NCBI RefSeq assembly: GCF_000377345.1 | Contig: NZ_KB898038.1 | Span: 248,001 to 312,000, forward strand | DNA: 64,000 nt | Reading direction: 5' to 3' | Source of the DNA: Thioalkalivibrio sp. ALJ16 | GTDB lineage: Bacteria > Pseudomonadota > Gammaproteobacteria > Ectothiorhodospirales > Ectothiorhodospiraceae | Part shown: in pieces, positions 8,115 through 15,569 of the stretch | Layout: every line of letters begins with the position of its first letter | Numbering within the stretch: the first letter of the stretch is position 1 | Translations under genes and position numbers: made by a program | The notes under the pieces: generated by a model | The model's input: only the letters and a program-made list of their open reading frames with translations | Database searches by the model: none | What the model was told of the DNA's origin: nothing

Positions 8115-8597
8115 ATGACCGCCCCCGAACGCGACCCCACCCTGAGCGATGCCGAGGCCCTGCTGGCCGAACTCCTGACTGCCGCCCGCCGCCGGTTCTG
8201 GCTGCACACACGCGTGGCCCTGCTCGCGGAGATCGCCGGGGCCGACCTCGGCGCCGAGCTCGCCGGTATTGCCCGCCGCCACCGGCATACCGACATCCGC
8301 CTGCTGGTGGACGACGACCTTGCGCTGAAGGAACAGCTGCCGAGCCTCGTCGAGAGCATCAAGCGCCTGCCCACCGCCGTCTCGGTACGGCGGCTGGACG
8401 CCAGCGAGGAAAGCCCGCTCACCCTGACCGCCATTGCCGACCACAGCGGCTGGATGCAGCTGACCCAGGCCGGTGGGCGCCGCATCCTGCGCGGCGACAT
8501 TGACGACCGCCCCGGCACCCAGCGCGCGGTGCAGGACTTCGAGGCGCACTGGAGCCTGAGCGACGAGGCCGTCGAACTGCGGCGTCTGATGGTGTAG
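8115..8597 (+). CDS. Small PLD-like conserved protein (DUF7931-like)
   Basis: 160 residues without signal peptide. The pattern RRRFWLHTRVALLAEI, then GIARRHRHTDIRLLVDD and LPTAVSVRRL, then GWMQLTQ resembles half of a phospholipase-D-like fold, as in the DUF7931 family, but there is no HKD motif, so catalysis is unlikely. I recall, without being able to check, that related domains occur fused behind GNAT domains; here the GNAT is a separate gene just upstream, which would fit a split pair. ATG 8115 is picked because upstream in-frame ATGs run into the REP element, but no strong ribosome site precedes it, so the start is uncertain. Confidence 0.6.
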   Translation: MTAPERDPTLSDAEALLAELLTAARRRFWLHTRVALLAEIAGADLGAELAGIARRHRHTDIRLLVDDDLALKEQLPSLVESIKRLPTAVSVRRLDASEESPLTLTAIADHSGWMQLTQAGGRRILRGDIDDRPGTQRAVQDFEAHWSLSDEAVELRRLMV

Positions 8598-8608
8598 CCC
8601 GAGCGCCC

Positions 8609-9445
8609 ATGAGCACCCCCGGTCGCAACCCGCCCCCGCCGCGCCGCCGCCTGCTACGGGTCCTCGCCGCCGCAGGCGCCGCGCTCGTCCTGCCCGTCGC
8701 GGCCCGCGCGCGCGATCCCCATGCCGAGGTCGCGGTACTCCCGTTGCGGAACCGCCCGGCCGGCGAGATCCTGGACGAGCTGCAGGCCCTGTTCGGCGAC
8801 ACCGCCACGCTGCGCGCGGATGGCTTCCGCCTGCTGGTACGCGCGGACGCAGCCACCATGCAGCAGATCCGCGCACTCGTCGCCGAGCTGGATCACCCCG
8901 CGCGCGACCTGCTGCTGTCCGTCCGCCGAAGCGCCGAGGCCCCCGGCCGCGAACACGGCACCGGCATCGATCTGGAGACCGGCCCGGCAGGCACCCGCGC
9001 CCGCGGCACGGTCTCGCGCCGCATCACCACCCGCCGCGAAGACCTGACCCAGCAGCTGCGCCTACGCGAAGGCACCAGCGCCACCATCCTGGTCGGCGAG
9101 ACCGAGCCCGCCGGCTTTCGCCTGATCGCGGGGCGCGCAGGCGTCGGTGTCGAACCCCTGGTCCAGGACACCACGCGCGGCTTCCGCGTCCGCCCGCAGC
9201 TCCAGCCGGACGGGCGCGTGCGCGTGGAGATCGAGCAGCTCCACGAACGCCCCGCCCCGGGCGGCCCCGGCCGTATCGACCGCCAGGCCCTGACCACCGC
9301 CATCACCCTCGAACCCGGGCGATGGCACCCCGTCGCCGGCGTCGAGCAGACCCTTGAGTTCGACACTCGTGGCCTCGCCTCCCGCCGCACCACCCGCGAC
9401 CGCGACCACTTCACCCTGGAACTCCGCGTCACCCCGATCGACTGA
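8609..9445 (+). CDS. Orphan secretin-N-domain periplasmic protein
   Basis: 278 residues. An Arg-rich start, a hydrophobic stretch at 16-30 and an ARA cut site at about 32-34 suggest export, possibly Tat-like given the RRRLLR run. Residues about 40-95 (VAVLPLRNRPAGEILDELQ through IRALVAELD) match the secretin N1/KH-like subdomain found in type II/III secretins and PilQ. The rest contains beta-rich secretin-like sequence (LREGTSATILVGE) but is too short for an outer-membrane barrel. No other secretion or pilus genes are nearby. It starts 11 nt after the DUF7931-like gene and is probably co-transcribed. Function unknown; a periplasmic scaffold is one possibility. Confidence 0.65.
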   Translation: MSTPGRNPPPPRRRLLRVLAAAGAALVLPVAARARDPHAEVAVLPLRNRPAGEILDELQALFGDTATLRADGFRLLVRADAATMQQIRALVAELDHPARDLLLSVRRSAEAPGREHGTGIDLETGPAGTRARGTVSRRITTRREDLTQQLRLREGTSATILVGETEPAGFRLIAGRAGVGVEPLVQDTTRGFRVRPQLQPDGRVRVEIEQLHERPAPGGPGRIDRQALTTAITLEPGRWHPVAGVEQTLEFDTRGLASRRTTRDRDHFTLELRVTPID

Positions 9446-9557
9446 TATTCACCCACCACACCCGAACACCCCCGGCTAACGCACTCATCGAATCGCGCCG
9501 CACCCGCAACGCCGCCGCCAAACCCGCGCGGCATATCCCCAAAGCAAGATCCCGGAT

Positions 9558-9676
9558 CGTCATCCCGAAAACCGCGCAGCGGTTATCCGGGATCTCCCGC
9601 CTTCGCCAAAGCACAGCCCTCGGGTAGTCCCGACATCCTGGATCCCGGCTCTCCGCTGCGCTCCGGCCGGGATGAC
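9558..9676. repeat. 120-bp palindrome-ended repeat (MITE-like), copy 1
   Basis: 119 bp bounded by GTCATCCCG and CGGGATGAC, with interior GGTTATCCGGGATCTC near the left end and GGATCCCGGCTCTCCGCTGCG near the right. A second copy in the same orientation lies at 11629-11748. Such terminal-inverted-repeat elements are usually non-autonomous mobile sequences. The remainder of the 9446-9925 gap holds the porin terminators and no gene. Confidence 0.8.
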
Positions 9677-9818
9677 AGCGGGAGACATCAGCCAACTGGA
9701 TGACACCGAATTGAGAAGCCGGGATTCACCGGCGCCAAACGAAGGCAGCCGCCCCACGCTGCACCGCCACGGCACATGCGCGAAGGCGCCCAGATGGCGA
9801 GCCACCAGCCCCAAACAT

Positions 9819-9840
9819 AAAAAAGGCCCCAAACGGGGCC
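9819..9840 (-). terminator. Second (distal) terminator behind the porin gene
   Basis: Read on the minus strand: a GGCCCC/GGGGCC stem with a 4-nt loop followed by six T. It lies 15 nt beyond the first terminator, making a tandem pair. Confidence 0.8.
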
Positions 9841-9853
9841 GAAAGATACGCAC

Positions 9854-9878
9854 AAAAAACGGGGCCCCTGGGGGCCCC
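9854..9878 (-). terminator. First (proximal) terminator of the porin gene
   Basis: On the minus strand a GGGGCCCC/GGGGCCCC stem with a tiny loop is followed by six T (plus-strand A run at 9854-9859). It lies about 48 nt after the porin stop codon. Tandem terminators are common behind very highly expressed genes such as porins. Confidence 0.85.
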
Positions 9879-9925
9879 GCCAATACGTACAACTGTATTG
9901 TTATACCGCTCGAAGCGATTCGGGC

Positions 9926-11050
9926 TTAGAAGGACACCCGCAGACCGGCACCGACCTGAGTGGTCGAGGTGGATCCAGCAGGAGCGACCTCACCTTCGGA
10001 CAAGGCCGAGATATCACCGTGGGCCAGACCGCCGGTGACAAGGGAGTTGTTGTCCTGATCGGTGTAAGCCACACCCGCAAAGGCCATCACGCGGTTGCTG
10101 AAGTTGTGCTTCATGCCCAGGGCGACGTAGTCAGTGTTGTTGTTCGAACCGCTGTTGCGGGTATGACCCAGGTTCAGCACGAAGTCGTTACGACCCATGG
10201 TGTAGGTGCCGGACAGGAAGAACACGTCGCTGTCAGCCACGCGAGCGGGCAAGCCGTCGATGTCGACACGAACGTTTTCGTATTCACCCACCAGGCGGAA
10301 CGGACCGGAGCTCCAATCAACGCCCAGCTTGGCCAGACGAGCCTTATTGAGGCCGAAGGAGTCGGGGTCATTAGACGTATCGAAGGGGTCGTCGATAGAG
10401 GCATAATCATCGGCGTACATGTAGGCCGCGTACAGGTCGATGTCGCCGAGGTCGAAGTTCAGGCGAGCAGAGTAAGCGCTGTCGCTGTTATCGCCGTTGT
10501 TGACGTGCGCCATACCCACGAGGCTGACCATGCCGAAGCTGTTGGAGTAGGCGATGGTGTCGTTCAGGTAGCTGCCGTTACCCAGACCACCGAACGGGCC
10601 CACGCGGCCACCGTTAAGTCGACCCTGCATGAAGGTCGCGTTCAGCGGGTCCTTGCCAGCGGTGGTGTAGGAGGTGGCCATACGACCCATGCGCACGGTA
10701 CCGAAGTCGCCGCTCAGACCCACGAAACGATCACGGGCCGAGAAGTCGTTCGAGCCATTGACGGTGAAGTCCTGCTCGATCTTGGCGATCGCGGTGAGGC
10801 CATTGCCCAGGTCGTGACGAATGTTGACGCCGAACTGGTTCGGGCCGGCGCCGTCGAGGCCACCAAGTGCGCCACCGGCGTCACGGATACGCAGCTCGGA
10901 GCTCGGATCAGCCTGGCCGTCGATGCTGACCGAGTCATAGACGGCCTGGCTCTGGATCTGGCCGAACAGGGTGACGTTGGTGTCGGCGGCGGCGAAGGCC
11001 GGGACTGCGAAGGCGCCGGCAACGGCGACTGCGAGAATCTGTTTCTTCAT
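9926..11050 (-). CDS. General outer-membrane porin (Gram-negative porin_4 type)
   Basis: 374 residues. Signal peptide 1-20 (MKKQILAVAVAGAFAVPAFA) followed by ADTNVTLFGQIQ, the first beta strand of trimeric porins. Further porin marks are GNGLTAIAKIEQDF, LSGDFGTVRMGRM and the terminal GAGLRVSF, whose final Phe is needed for BAM recognition. The mature part is rich in Asp and Asn, suiting a halophile. The gene is visibly less G+C-rich than its neighbours, with a strict codon choice typical of highly expressed genes. It has its own strong promoter (11128-11156) and tandem terminators, so it is monocistronic. Two 120-bp direct repeats flank it. Confidence 0.95.
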   Translation of the reverse strand: MKKQILAVAVAGAFAVPAFAAADTNVTLFGQIQSQAVYDSVSIDGQADPSSELRIRDAGGALGGLDGAGPNQFGVNIRHDLGNGLTAIAKIEQDFTVNGSNDFSARDRFVGLSGDFGTVRMGRMATSYTTAGKDPLNATFMQGRLNGGRVGPFGGLGNGSYLNDTIAYSNSFGMVSLVGMAHVNNGDNSDSAYSARLNFDLGDIDLYAAYMYADDYASIDDPFDTSNDPDSFGLNKARLAKLGVDWSSGPFRLVGEYENVRVDIDGLPARVADSDVFFLSGTYTMGRNDFVLNLGHTRNSGSNNNTDYVALGMKHNFSNRVMAFAGVAYTDQDNNSLVTGGLAHGDISALSEGEVAPAGSTSTTQVGAGLRVSF

Positions 11051-11127
11051 GTTGCGTATCTCCCAGGAGAGGTATGTGTTCGTAATCTACGCCTGCATCC
11101 ACGGGCGATGCCGCGAATGACAGGTGT

Positions 11128-11156
11128 TTTATATACACCACGGTGTCGCGTTTCAA
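11128..11156 (-). promoter_or_regulatory. Strong sigma-70 porin promoter with nested inverted repeats
   Basis: On the minus strand TTGAAA (11156-11151), exactly 17 nt, then TATAAA (11133-11128), a near-consensus pair about 75 nt before the start codon. GGTGT (11123-11127), ACACC (11135-11139) and GGTGT (11142-11146) form two overlapping dyads covering the -10 box and spacer, which would suit a repressor or response regulator. Confidence 0.7.
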
Positions 11157-11513
11157 CCCCCGGGCGGGAAAAAATTGCCACAGTGCGGGTGAATCCGGGC
11201 GATACGGCGCGTTTCGATAGATCAAGCACTTGCGCGCAATGCCTGCGACGATGCGCGAAATGGCTCGCAAGCCCCTGAATCCTATTGTTTATCGAGATTT
11301 TCTTATTCGCCTCTGGCGCGCGATTTCGCGGATTTGCTCAGGTTTTCCTTATTTTTTCCGGTTTGCGGTGTTGGCGTGATTTTTCCGTGCCGAAGGCGAT
11401 ACCCAGCCGCGTTGTGTTTATGCAACAAGCAGAGATTCGGGCAGGGTCACGCGCCGAGTGTGGCGGAAAGCACACACTGGGTGCGGCAGTGCGAGCGTGG
11501 GTTGTGACGACTC
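11157..11513. other. Gene-free upstream region of the porin
   Basis: About 360 nt, including an A+T-richer stretch around 11280-11400. No open frame with a ribosome site, RNA gene or clear second promoter was found. It may hold upstream activator sites for the porin. Confidence 0.5.
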
Positions 11514-11562
11514 GGGGGCTTTCGGGCTTTGGCGGGGGCTTCGCGGGCAAGCCCGCTCCCAC
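11514..11562. repeat. REP unit (copy B)
   Basis: The sequence GGGCTTCGCGGGCAAGCCCG followed by CTCCCAC, preceded by GGCTTTCGGGCTTTGGCGG. Nearly identical to 12769-12818. Single REP unit with the conserved GGCTTTGGC lead-in. Confidence 0.8.
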
Positions 11563-11628
11563 TGGGGGGGAGGGCGAGGTTGACGACCAAACACAGACCG
11601 GAGGTTCAAGGGGAATCCCTCTCGTTCG

Positions 11629-11748
11629 GTCATCTCGGGAACCGCAGCGCGGTTATCCGGGATCTCGAGCATTGGTGGTAGCGCGAATGCGGGGTGTCGC
11701 TCCGACGCTGGAGATCCCGGCTCTTCGCTTCGCTGCGGCCGGGATGAC
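11629..11748. repeat. 120-bp palindrome-ended repeat (MITE-like), copy 2
   Basis: Same orientation as 9558-9676: ends GTCATCTCGG and CGGGATGAC, and shares GCGGTTATCCGGGATCTC and GATCCCGGCTCTTCGC. The middle has diverged. It lies about 0.58 kb upstream of the porin start, so the two copies are direct repeats around the porin. Confidence 0.8.
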
Positions 11749-11842
11749 GACGGGGCGGCGGATATAGGCGGCGCATGCTGCTGAGGCGGGTTGAGGGTGA
11801 CGGCGCTGGCTGCGGCGATCCGATTGAAACTCGACGGAACCG

Positions 11843-12277
11843 TCAGGCGCTGTTTGCGAACACAGCGACCCCGGCTCGGCGAGCCGCGATGATCAGGGCC
11901 TGGTCCAGTGTGGCAAGGGTGGCGCCGTACTGAAGCGCGAGTGCGAGATAGGAGGCATCGTACGCGGAAAGGCCATAACGCCTGGCCAGTTGAAGCGTAA
12001 GGCCGAAGACCGGATCGATGCCGCCGGGATCAACGGCCACCATGAGATCCTGCAGTAGCGCGAGGAAACGCGTGGTTTCCGCTTCGGTCACCAGGCCCTG
12101 GCTTTCCGCACGGGCGACCACGTTGGCGACCTCCAACGGCCAGACGGATGGCGCGATCAGACGGATATCGCCCGACTCGATGGAACGCAGGACCGTTGCC
12201 GCGACTTCCCGGTCGGCGGCACTACCATCGGACAGCAACCAGCGCATCACGATGGAATTGTCGAGCACGAGATCCAT
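11843..12277 (-). CDS. vapC: PIN-domain toxin (VapC family)
   Basis: 144 residues, single PIN domain with the four expected acidic residues: Asp6 (VLDNSIVMRWLL), Glu49 (PLEVANV), Asp107 (LSAYDASYLALAL) and Asp125 (LATLDQAL). Family members are Mg-dependent ribonucleases, often cutting tRNA or rRNA, kept inactive by the partner antitoxin. The start overlaps the antitoxin stop by one base (TGATG), the usual coupling. The gene sits in repeat-rich DNA between the porin and the ubiquinone genes, consistent with acquired cargo. Subfamily and RNA target cannot be determined by eye. Confidence 0.85.
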   Translation of the reverse strand: MDLVLDNSIVMRWLLSDGSAADREVAATVLRSIESGDIRLIAPSVWPLEVANVVARAESQGLVTEAETTRFLALLQDLMVAVDPGGIDPVFGLTLQLARRYGLSAYDASYLALALQYGATLATLDQALIIAARRAGVAVFANSA

Positions 12278-12528
12278 CAGTCACGTCCCGACTCGACGAG
12301 GGCCTTGATATCCACCTTCCCCCGCGCTGGGGCCTCGGCCATCAGCTGCCGGAGACTCCGTGCGGCCTGCACACGTCTGGGCGCATCGTCCTCCTCCAGT
12401 GGCACAAGCGCAGCCACAGGACGGCCCCGCTGGGTGATGGTAAAACGCCCGCCGGCCTGCACCTTCCTGAGGAAACCGGAAAGGTGTGTCTTGGCATCGT
12501 GAGCCCCGATGATTTCGTGATGAGACAT
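12277..12528 (-). CDS. Phd/YefM-type antitoxin partner of the PIN toxin
   Basis: 83 residues. The N-terminal half has the Phd/YefM DNA-binding pattern: GAHDAKTHLSGFLRKVQAG (8-26) followed by FTITQRGRPVAALVPLEE. The C-terminal tail (about 50-83) is the charged, probably disordered toxin-wrapping segment. Such antitoxins bind palindromes at their own promoter and repress the operon. Sequences upstream (12529-12590) are where that operator should be; no clear palindrome was recognised. Calling it VapB would be a naming convention only, since the fold is Phd-like. Confidence 0.85.
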   Translation of the reverse strand: MSHHEIIGAHDAKTHLSGFLRKVQAGGRFTITQRGRPVAALVPLEEDDAPRRVQAARSLRQLMAEAPARGKVDIKALVESGRD

Positions 12529-12645
12529 GCTTGCACCTTTATGGACCAGTGGGTGGACCGGTTGACATCAATATAGCACGCACAAAAACCTGCGGCGGCG
12601 CGCGGGTAAGCGGGTAAGAGGTTGATAGCGCCGATGGAGAGTCCC

Positions 12646-12718
12646 GGCTTTGGCAGGAGCTTCGCCGCCAAGGCGGCTCCCACGGGGCGAAGGCGGGCGG
12701 AGAAGATGCGCCGGTTGG
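12646..12718. repeat. REP unit with conserved downstream flank (copy C)
   Basis: GGCTTTGGCAGGAGCTTCGC, then GCCAAGGCGGCTCCCAC, followed by about 35 nt of G-rich flank. The whole 72-nt block recurs at 12870-12941 with few changes, which indicates a local duplication. Together with the next two entries it fills the 12529-12959 gap, which holds no gene. Confidence 0.8.
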
Positions 12719-12768
12719 GACGGAGCGGTATAGGGATGATTCGGCTTGTGGCGCGCGAATGATGCCGT

Positions 12769-12818
12769 CGGGGCTTTCGGGCTTTGGCGGGGGGCTTCGC
12801 GGGCAAGCCCGCTCCCAC
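12769..12818. repeat. REP unit (copy D)
   Basis: Nearly identical over about 49 nt to the unit at 11514-11562, in the same orientation, including the GGCTTTCGGGCTTTGGCGG lead-in. It lies between the antitoxin gene and the UbiI-like gene. Confidence 0.8.
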
Positions 12819-12829
12819 GCGGCTGCACC

Positions 12830-12941
12830 GTGGGAGCCTGCTTGCAGGCGAAGCTCCTGCCCGTGCCGACCTTTGGCAGGGGCTTCGCCGCCGAGGCGGC
12901 TCCCACGGGGCGAATGCGGGTGGAGAAGATTCGGCGGTTGG
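12830..12941. repeat. REP pair plus duplicated flank (copy E)
   Basis: GTGGGAGCCTGCTTGCAGGC at 12830 faces GGCGGCTCCCAC ending at 12906, a two-unit inverted REP like copy A. The right half with its flank (12870-12941) repeats 12646-12718. Confidence 0.8.
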
Positions 12942-12959
12942 ATAGCTGAGTGGTTGCAG

Positions 12960-14147
12960 CTAGTCGAGGCCGAAGGCGCGAAGGGCGAGGCGGCGTTTTA
13001 GCGGGGTGGCCTGGTCGACCAGGCGGATGCCGAGGCCGCGTAGCTCGGGCAGGCCGGCGGCGTGGGTGGCGAAGATCAGGCGGAAGCCGTCCATGGCGCG
13101 TTGCATGAAGGCATTCCCGGCGCGGCGGTCGCGGGTGTAGGCGCGCAGTACGGTCTCGGCGCCGGGGTCGCGGCGGGCGGGGCCATGCAGGCGCTCGACC
13201 AGGGCGCGGGCGTCGGCCAGGCCGAGGTTCAGGCCCTGCCCGGCCAGCGGGTGGATGGTGTGGGCGGCATCCCCCGCCAGCGCCACGCGGCCGTCGTGAT
13301 AGGTACGGGCGTGGCGCGCGACCAGCGGGAAGCTCGCGCGCCGGGAGGTGGCGGTGATCGCACCCAGGCGGTGGTCGATCGCCTCCGCCAGCGCCTCACA
13401 GAAACCGGCGTCGTCCAGGGCCAGCGTCGCATCCGCCTGATGCTCGGGCTGGGACCAAACGATAGAACTGCGCCCGTCGGCCAGCGGCAGGAACGCGATG
13501 ATCTGGTCGTCGACGAAGCGCTGCCAGGCGGTGTCCTCGTGCGGGCGCTCAGTGGTAACAGTCGCGACCACGCCGCGGGCGTGATAGTCCTGCTCGCGCA
13601 CCGGGATGCCCATGCGGTGCCGCAGTGGGGAGTGCGCACCGTCGGCCGCGACCACCAATCGGGCGGAGGCGAGCCGCGCGTGCTGCGGGCCGTAGAGGTC
13701 GACCCGATCCGGGCGCGCATCCACGCTCTTCCATTCGGTCTCCGGCCACAGGGTGACCCCGGCGGCCTCCAGTTCCGCCCACAGCACGGCCTCCAGCGCG
13801 GCGTGCTCCACGGTCCAGCCCAGCGCCGGCACGCCCAGCTCGTCGGCATCAAAGCGGATATGCCCCGGGCCGTGCGCGTCCCACACGCTCATGCCGGAGA
13901 AGGCGTGGGCACGGCGCGCCTCCAGCGCGTCCTGCACGCCCAGCGTGGCGAGGAAATCCATCGAGGCGATGTTCAGCGTCGCCACCCGCGTGACGGGCGT
14001 GGCGTCAGTAAAGGCGGGCGCGGCATTGCGCTCCAGCAGGCCCACGCGCAGGCCCTGGCGCGCCGCGCCCAGCGCGATGGCGCCGCCGACGGCACCGGCA
14101 CCGACCACGAGCAGATCGAGCACCTCACCTGTGCCGCGTGCGCTCAT
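12960..14147 (-). CDS. ubiI: UbiI/VisC-like FAD monooxygenase of ubiquinone synthesis
   Basis: 395 residues, class A flavin monooxygenase of the UbiH/F/I/VisC group. FAD motifs are DLLVVGAGAVGGAIALG (11-27), ADGAHSPLRHRMGI (about 169-182, the DG motif) and VALAGDAAHTIHPLAGQGLN (about 284-303, the GD motif). These enzymes hydroxylate the aromatic ring of octaprenyl intermediates with O2 in a membrane-associated complex. It overlaps the upstream ubiH stop by 4 nt (ATGA). By gene order (pepP-ubiH-this gene) it matches E. coli ubiI, but UbiF/UbiI specificity is not certain from sequence alone. REP elements lie just downstream. Confidence 0.85.
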   Translation of the reverse strand: MSARGTGEVLDLLVVGAGAVGGAIALGAARQGLRVGLLERNAAPAFTDATPVTRVATLNIASMDFLATLGVQDALEARRAHAFSGMSVWDAHGPGHIRFDADELGVPALGWTVEHAALEAVLWAELEAAGVTLWPETEWKSVDARPDRVDLYGPQHARLASARLVVAADGAHSPLRHRMGIPVREQDYHARGVVATVTTERPHEDTAWQRFVDDQIIAFLPLADGRSSIVWSQPEHQADATLALDDAGFCEALAEAIDHRLGAITATSRRASFPLVARHARTYHDGRVALAGDAAHTIHPLAGQGLNLGLADARALVERLHGPARRDPGAETVLRAYTRDRRAGNAFMQRAMDGFRLIFATHAAGLPELRGLGIRLVDQATPLKRRLALRAFGLD

Positions 14148-15406
14148 GCCACGCCCTCCGTATCCGGCCGGGCGAGATGCCGGGCGGTGTGGCGCGGCAA
14201 TGGGCCGAGGCCCATGGCCGCGCGGGCGAGGCGGTCCCGCGCGGGGCGCAGGCGGTCGACGGCCATCATGCCGCCGCCCAGCGCGTGCCCGCGCAGGCCG
14301 GCCGCGTGCAGCATGCCGCGGGCCAGGAAGTCAGTCGTGGCGACCACCCCGGTCACATCGCGACGACGGGCCCGCGCATAGGCTTCGAGCATGGCCGCCG
14401 CACCGGGATCGGTCACGAAATGCGGGGTGCCGTCCGGCTCGCGCCCATCACGCAGGGCGCCCAGCAGGGTCGCGACATCGCGCAGGGACAGGTTCAGACC
14501 CTGCCCCGCCACCGGGTGCACCGCGTGCGCGGCATTGCCCAGCAACAGTGCGCGCTCCGCGACCGGCTCGGGGGCATGCACCCGCTCCAGAGGAAAACGC
14601 ACTACGCGGCCAGCCGGACGCAGGCGGCCCAGGGTCCAGCCGAAGCGGGCCTGCAGCTCGCGCAGGCGCTCGGCCTCGTCCAGCTCCAGCCGCCGCTCGC
14701 AGGCCTCCGGCGGGGCCACCCAGACGACGTTCATCCGGCCATCCGCCTGCGGCAGCAGGGCCAGCGGCCCCTCGTCGGTGAAGCGCTCGAAGGCTTGGCC
14801 GTTGTGCGGCCGCGCCGGTTGCACGTCGAAGACCAGGGCATCCGCCGCATAGCGCAGGCGGTTCACCGGCAGCCCCAGGGCCTTGCGCGTGGGGGACTGG
14901 ATGCCGTCGGCGGCCAGGATCAGGCGGGCGGCCCAGACCTCCTCGCCTTCGACGCCGTCGATGTGCAGCACGCGGCGCCCATCCGTCACGTCCCCCACGC
15001 CCGCCAGCGTGGACTGGTAGCGCACATTCACACCGGCATCGCGGCAGGCCGCGTCCAGCATCGGCTCCAGCGCGACGGCCGGCACCACCTGCCCAAGGGC
15101 ATGGCGGCCATGGTCGGCGGCATTCAGATACACCCGCCCCAGCACGCCGCGACGGCTGACAACGATGGAACGGATCGCGGTGGCCCGCTGCGCCAGCGGC
15201 GCCCAGTAGCCGAGATCGTCGAGGAACTGCACCGAGCCGGCCGCCAGGGCATAGCCACGAGTGTCGTTGGCGTGTGCATCCGGTGCAGGCGGCGCCCCGC
15301 GCTCGAACAGCGTGACCGCATAGCCCGCACGCGCCAGGGTGCAGGCGGCGAGGCCGCCGACCGGCCCACCGCCGACGATGGCGATGTCGCAGGTGTTTGT
15401 TGTCAA
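14144..15406 (-). CDS. ubiH: 2-octaprenyl-6-methoxyphenol hydroxylase-like FAD monooxygenase
   Basis: 420 residues. FAD-binding CDIAIVGGGPVGGLAACTLA (6-25), the DG motif in LILAADGIQSPTRKALGL (about 168-185) and the GD/GN motif ALLLGNAAHAVHPVAGQGLN (about 296-315). It is the second paralogue of a tandem pair with the downstream ubiI-like gene and is translationally coupled to it. It acts on a ring carbon during aerobic ubiquinone synthesis. A REP pair separates it from pepP, so it may not be in one transcript with pepP despite the conserved order. Confidence 0.88.
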   Translation of the reverse strand: MTTNTCDIAIVGGGPVGGLAACTLARAGYAVTLFERGAPPAPDAHANDTRGYALAAGSVQFLDDLGYWAPLAQRATAIRSIVVSRRGVLGRVYLNAADHGRHALGQVVPAVALEPMLDAACRDAGVNVRYQSTLAGVGDVTDGRRVLHIDGVEGEEVWAARLILAADGIQSPTRKALGLPVNRLRYAADALVFDVQPARPHNGQAFERFTDEGPLALLPQADGRMNVVWVAPPEACERRLELDEAERLRELQARFGWTLGRLRPAGRVVRFPLERVHAPEPVAERALLLGNAAHAVHPVAGQGLNLSLRDVATLLGALRDGREPDGTPHFVTDPGAAAMLEAYARARRRDVTGVVATTDFLARGMLHAAGLRGHALGGGMMAVDRLRPARDRLARAAMGLGPLPRHTARHLARPDTEGVA

Positions 15407-15438
15407 GATCCACCCCGCAAGGACAGGCCCGACGCCCC

Positions 15439-15510
15439 ATTCGCCTGCAAGCAGGCTCCCACGGAGGATCGTGCATGCTGCCCCCTGTAGGAGCCTGCTT
15501 GCAGGCGAAT
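15439..15510. repeat. REP pair (copy F) between ubiH and pepP
   Basis: Two inverted units: ATTCGCCTGCAAGCAGGCTC at 15439 and GAGCCTGCTTGCAGGCGAAT ending at 15510. The arms are near-perfect reverse complements with a 24-nt centre. Inserted into an otherwise conserved gene cluster. Confidence 0.85.
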
Positions 15511-15569
15511 CGCACCGGTCCGGACTCCCGGTCGTTCATTGAAACGGAAGAGACGATGGGCGGGCATGG

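Noticed and set aside
11285-11767. Open frame of 160 codons in the porin upstream gap
   Set aside because: It runs through a REP unit and a MITE-like repeat and has no family motif or ribosome site.
12342-12906. Short open frames around the antitoxin and REP units
   Set aside because: Their sequence is made of REP DNA or shadows of the antitoxin; MGAGLPAKPP-type starts recur because the repeats recur.
7857-15510. CRISPR-like array from repeated units
   Set aside because: Units are palindromic, unevenly spaced by genes and vary in orientation; no spacers of equal length.
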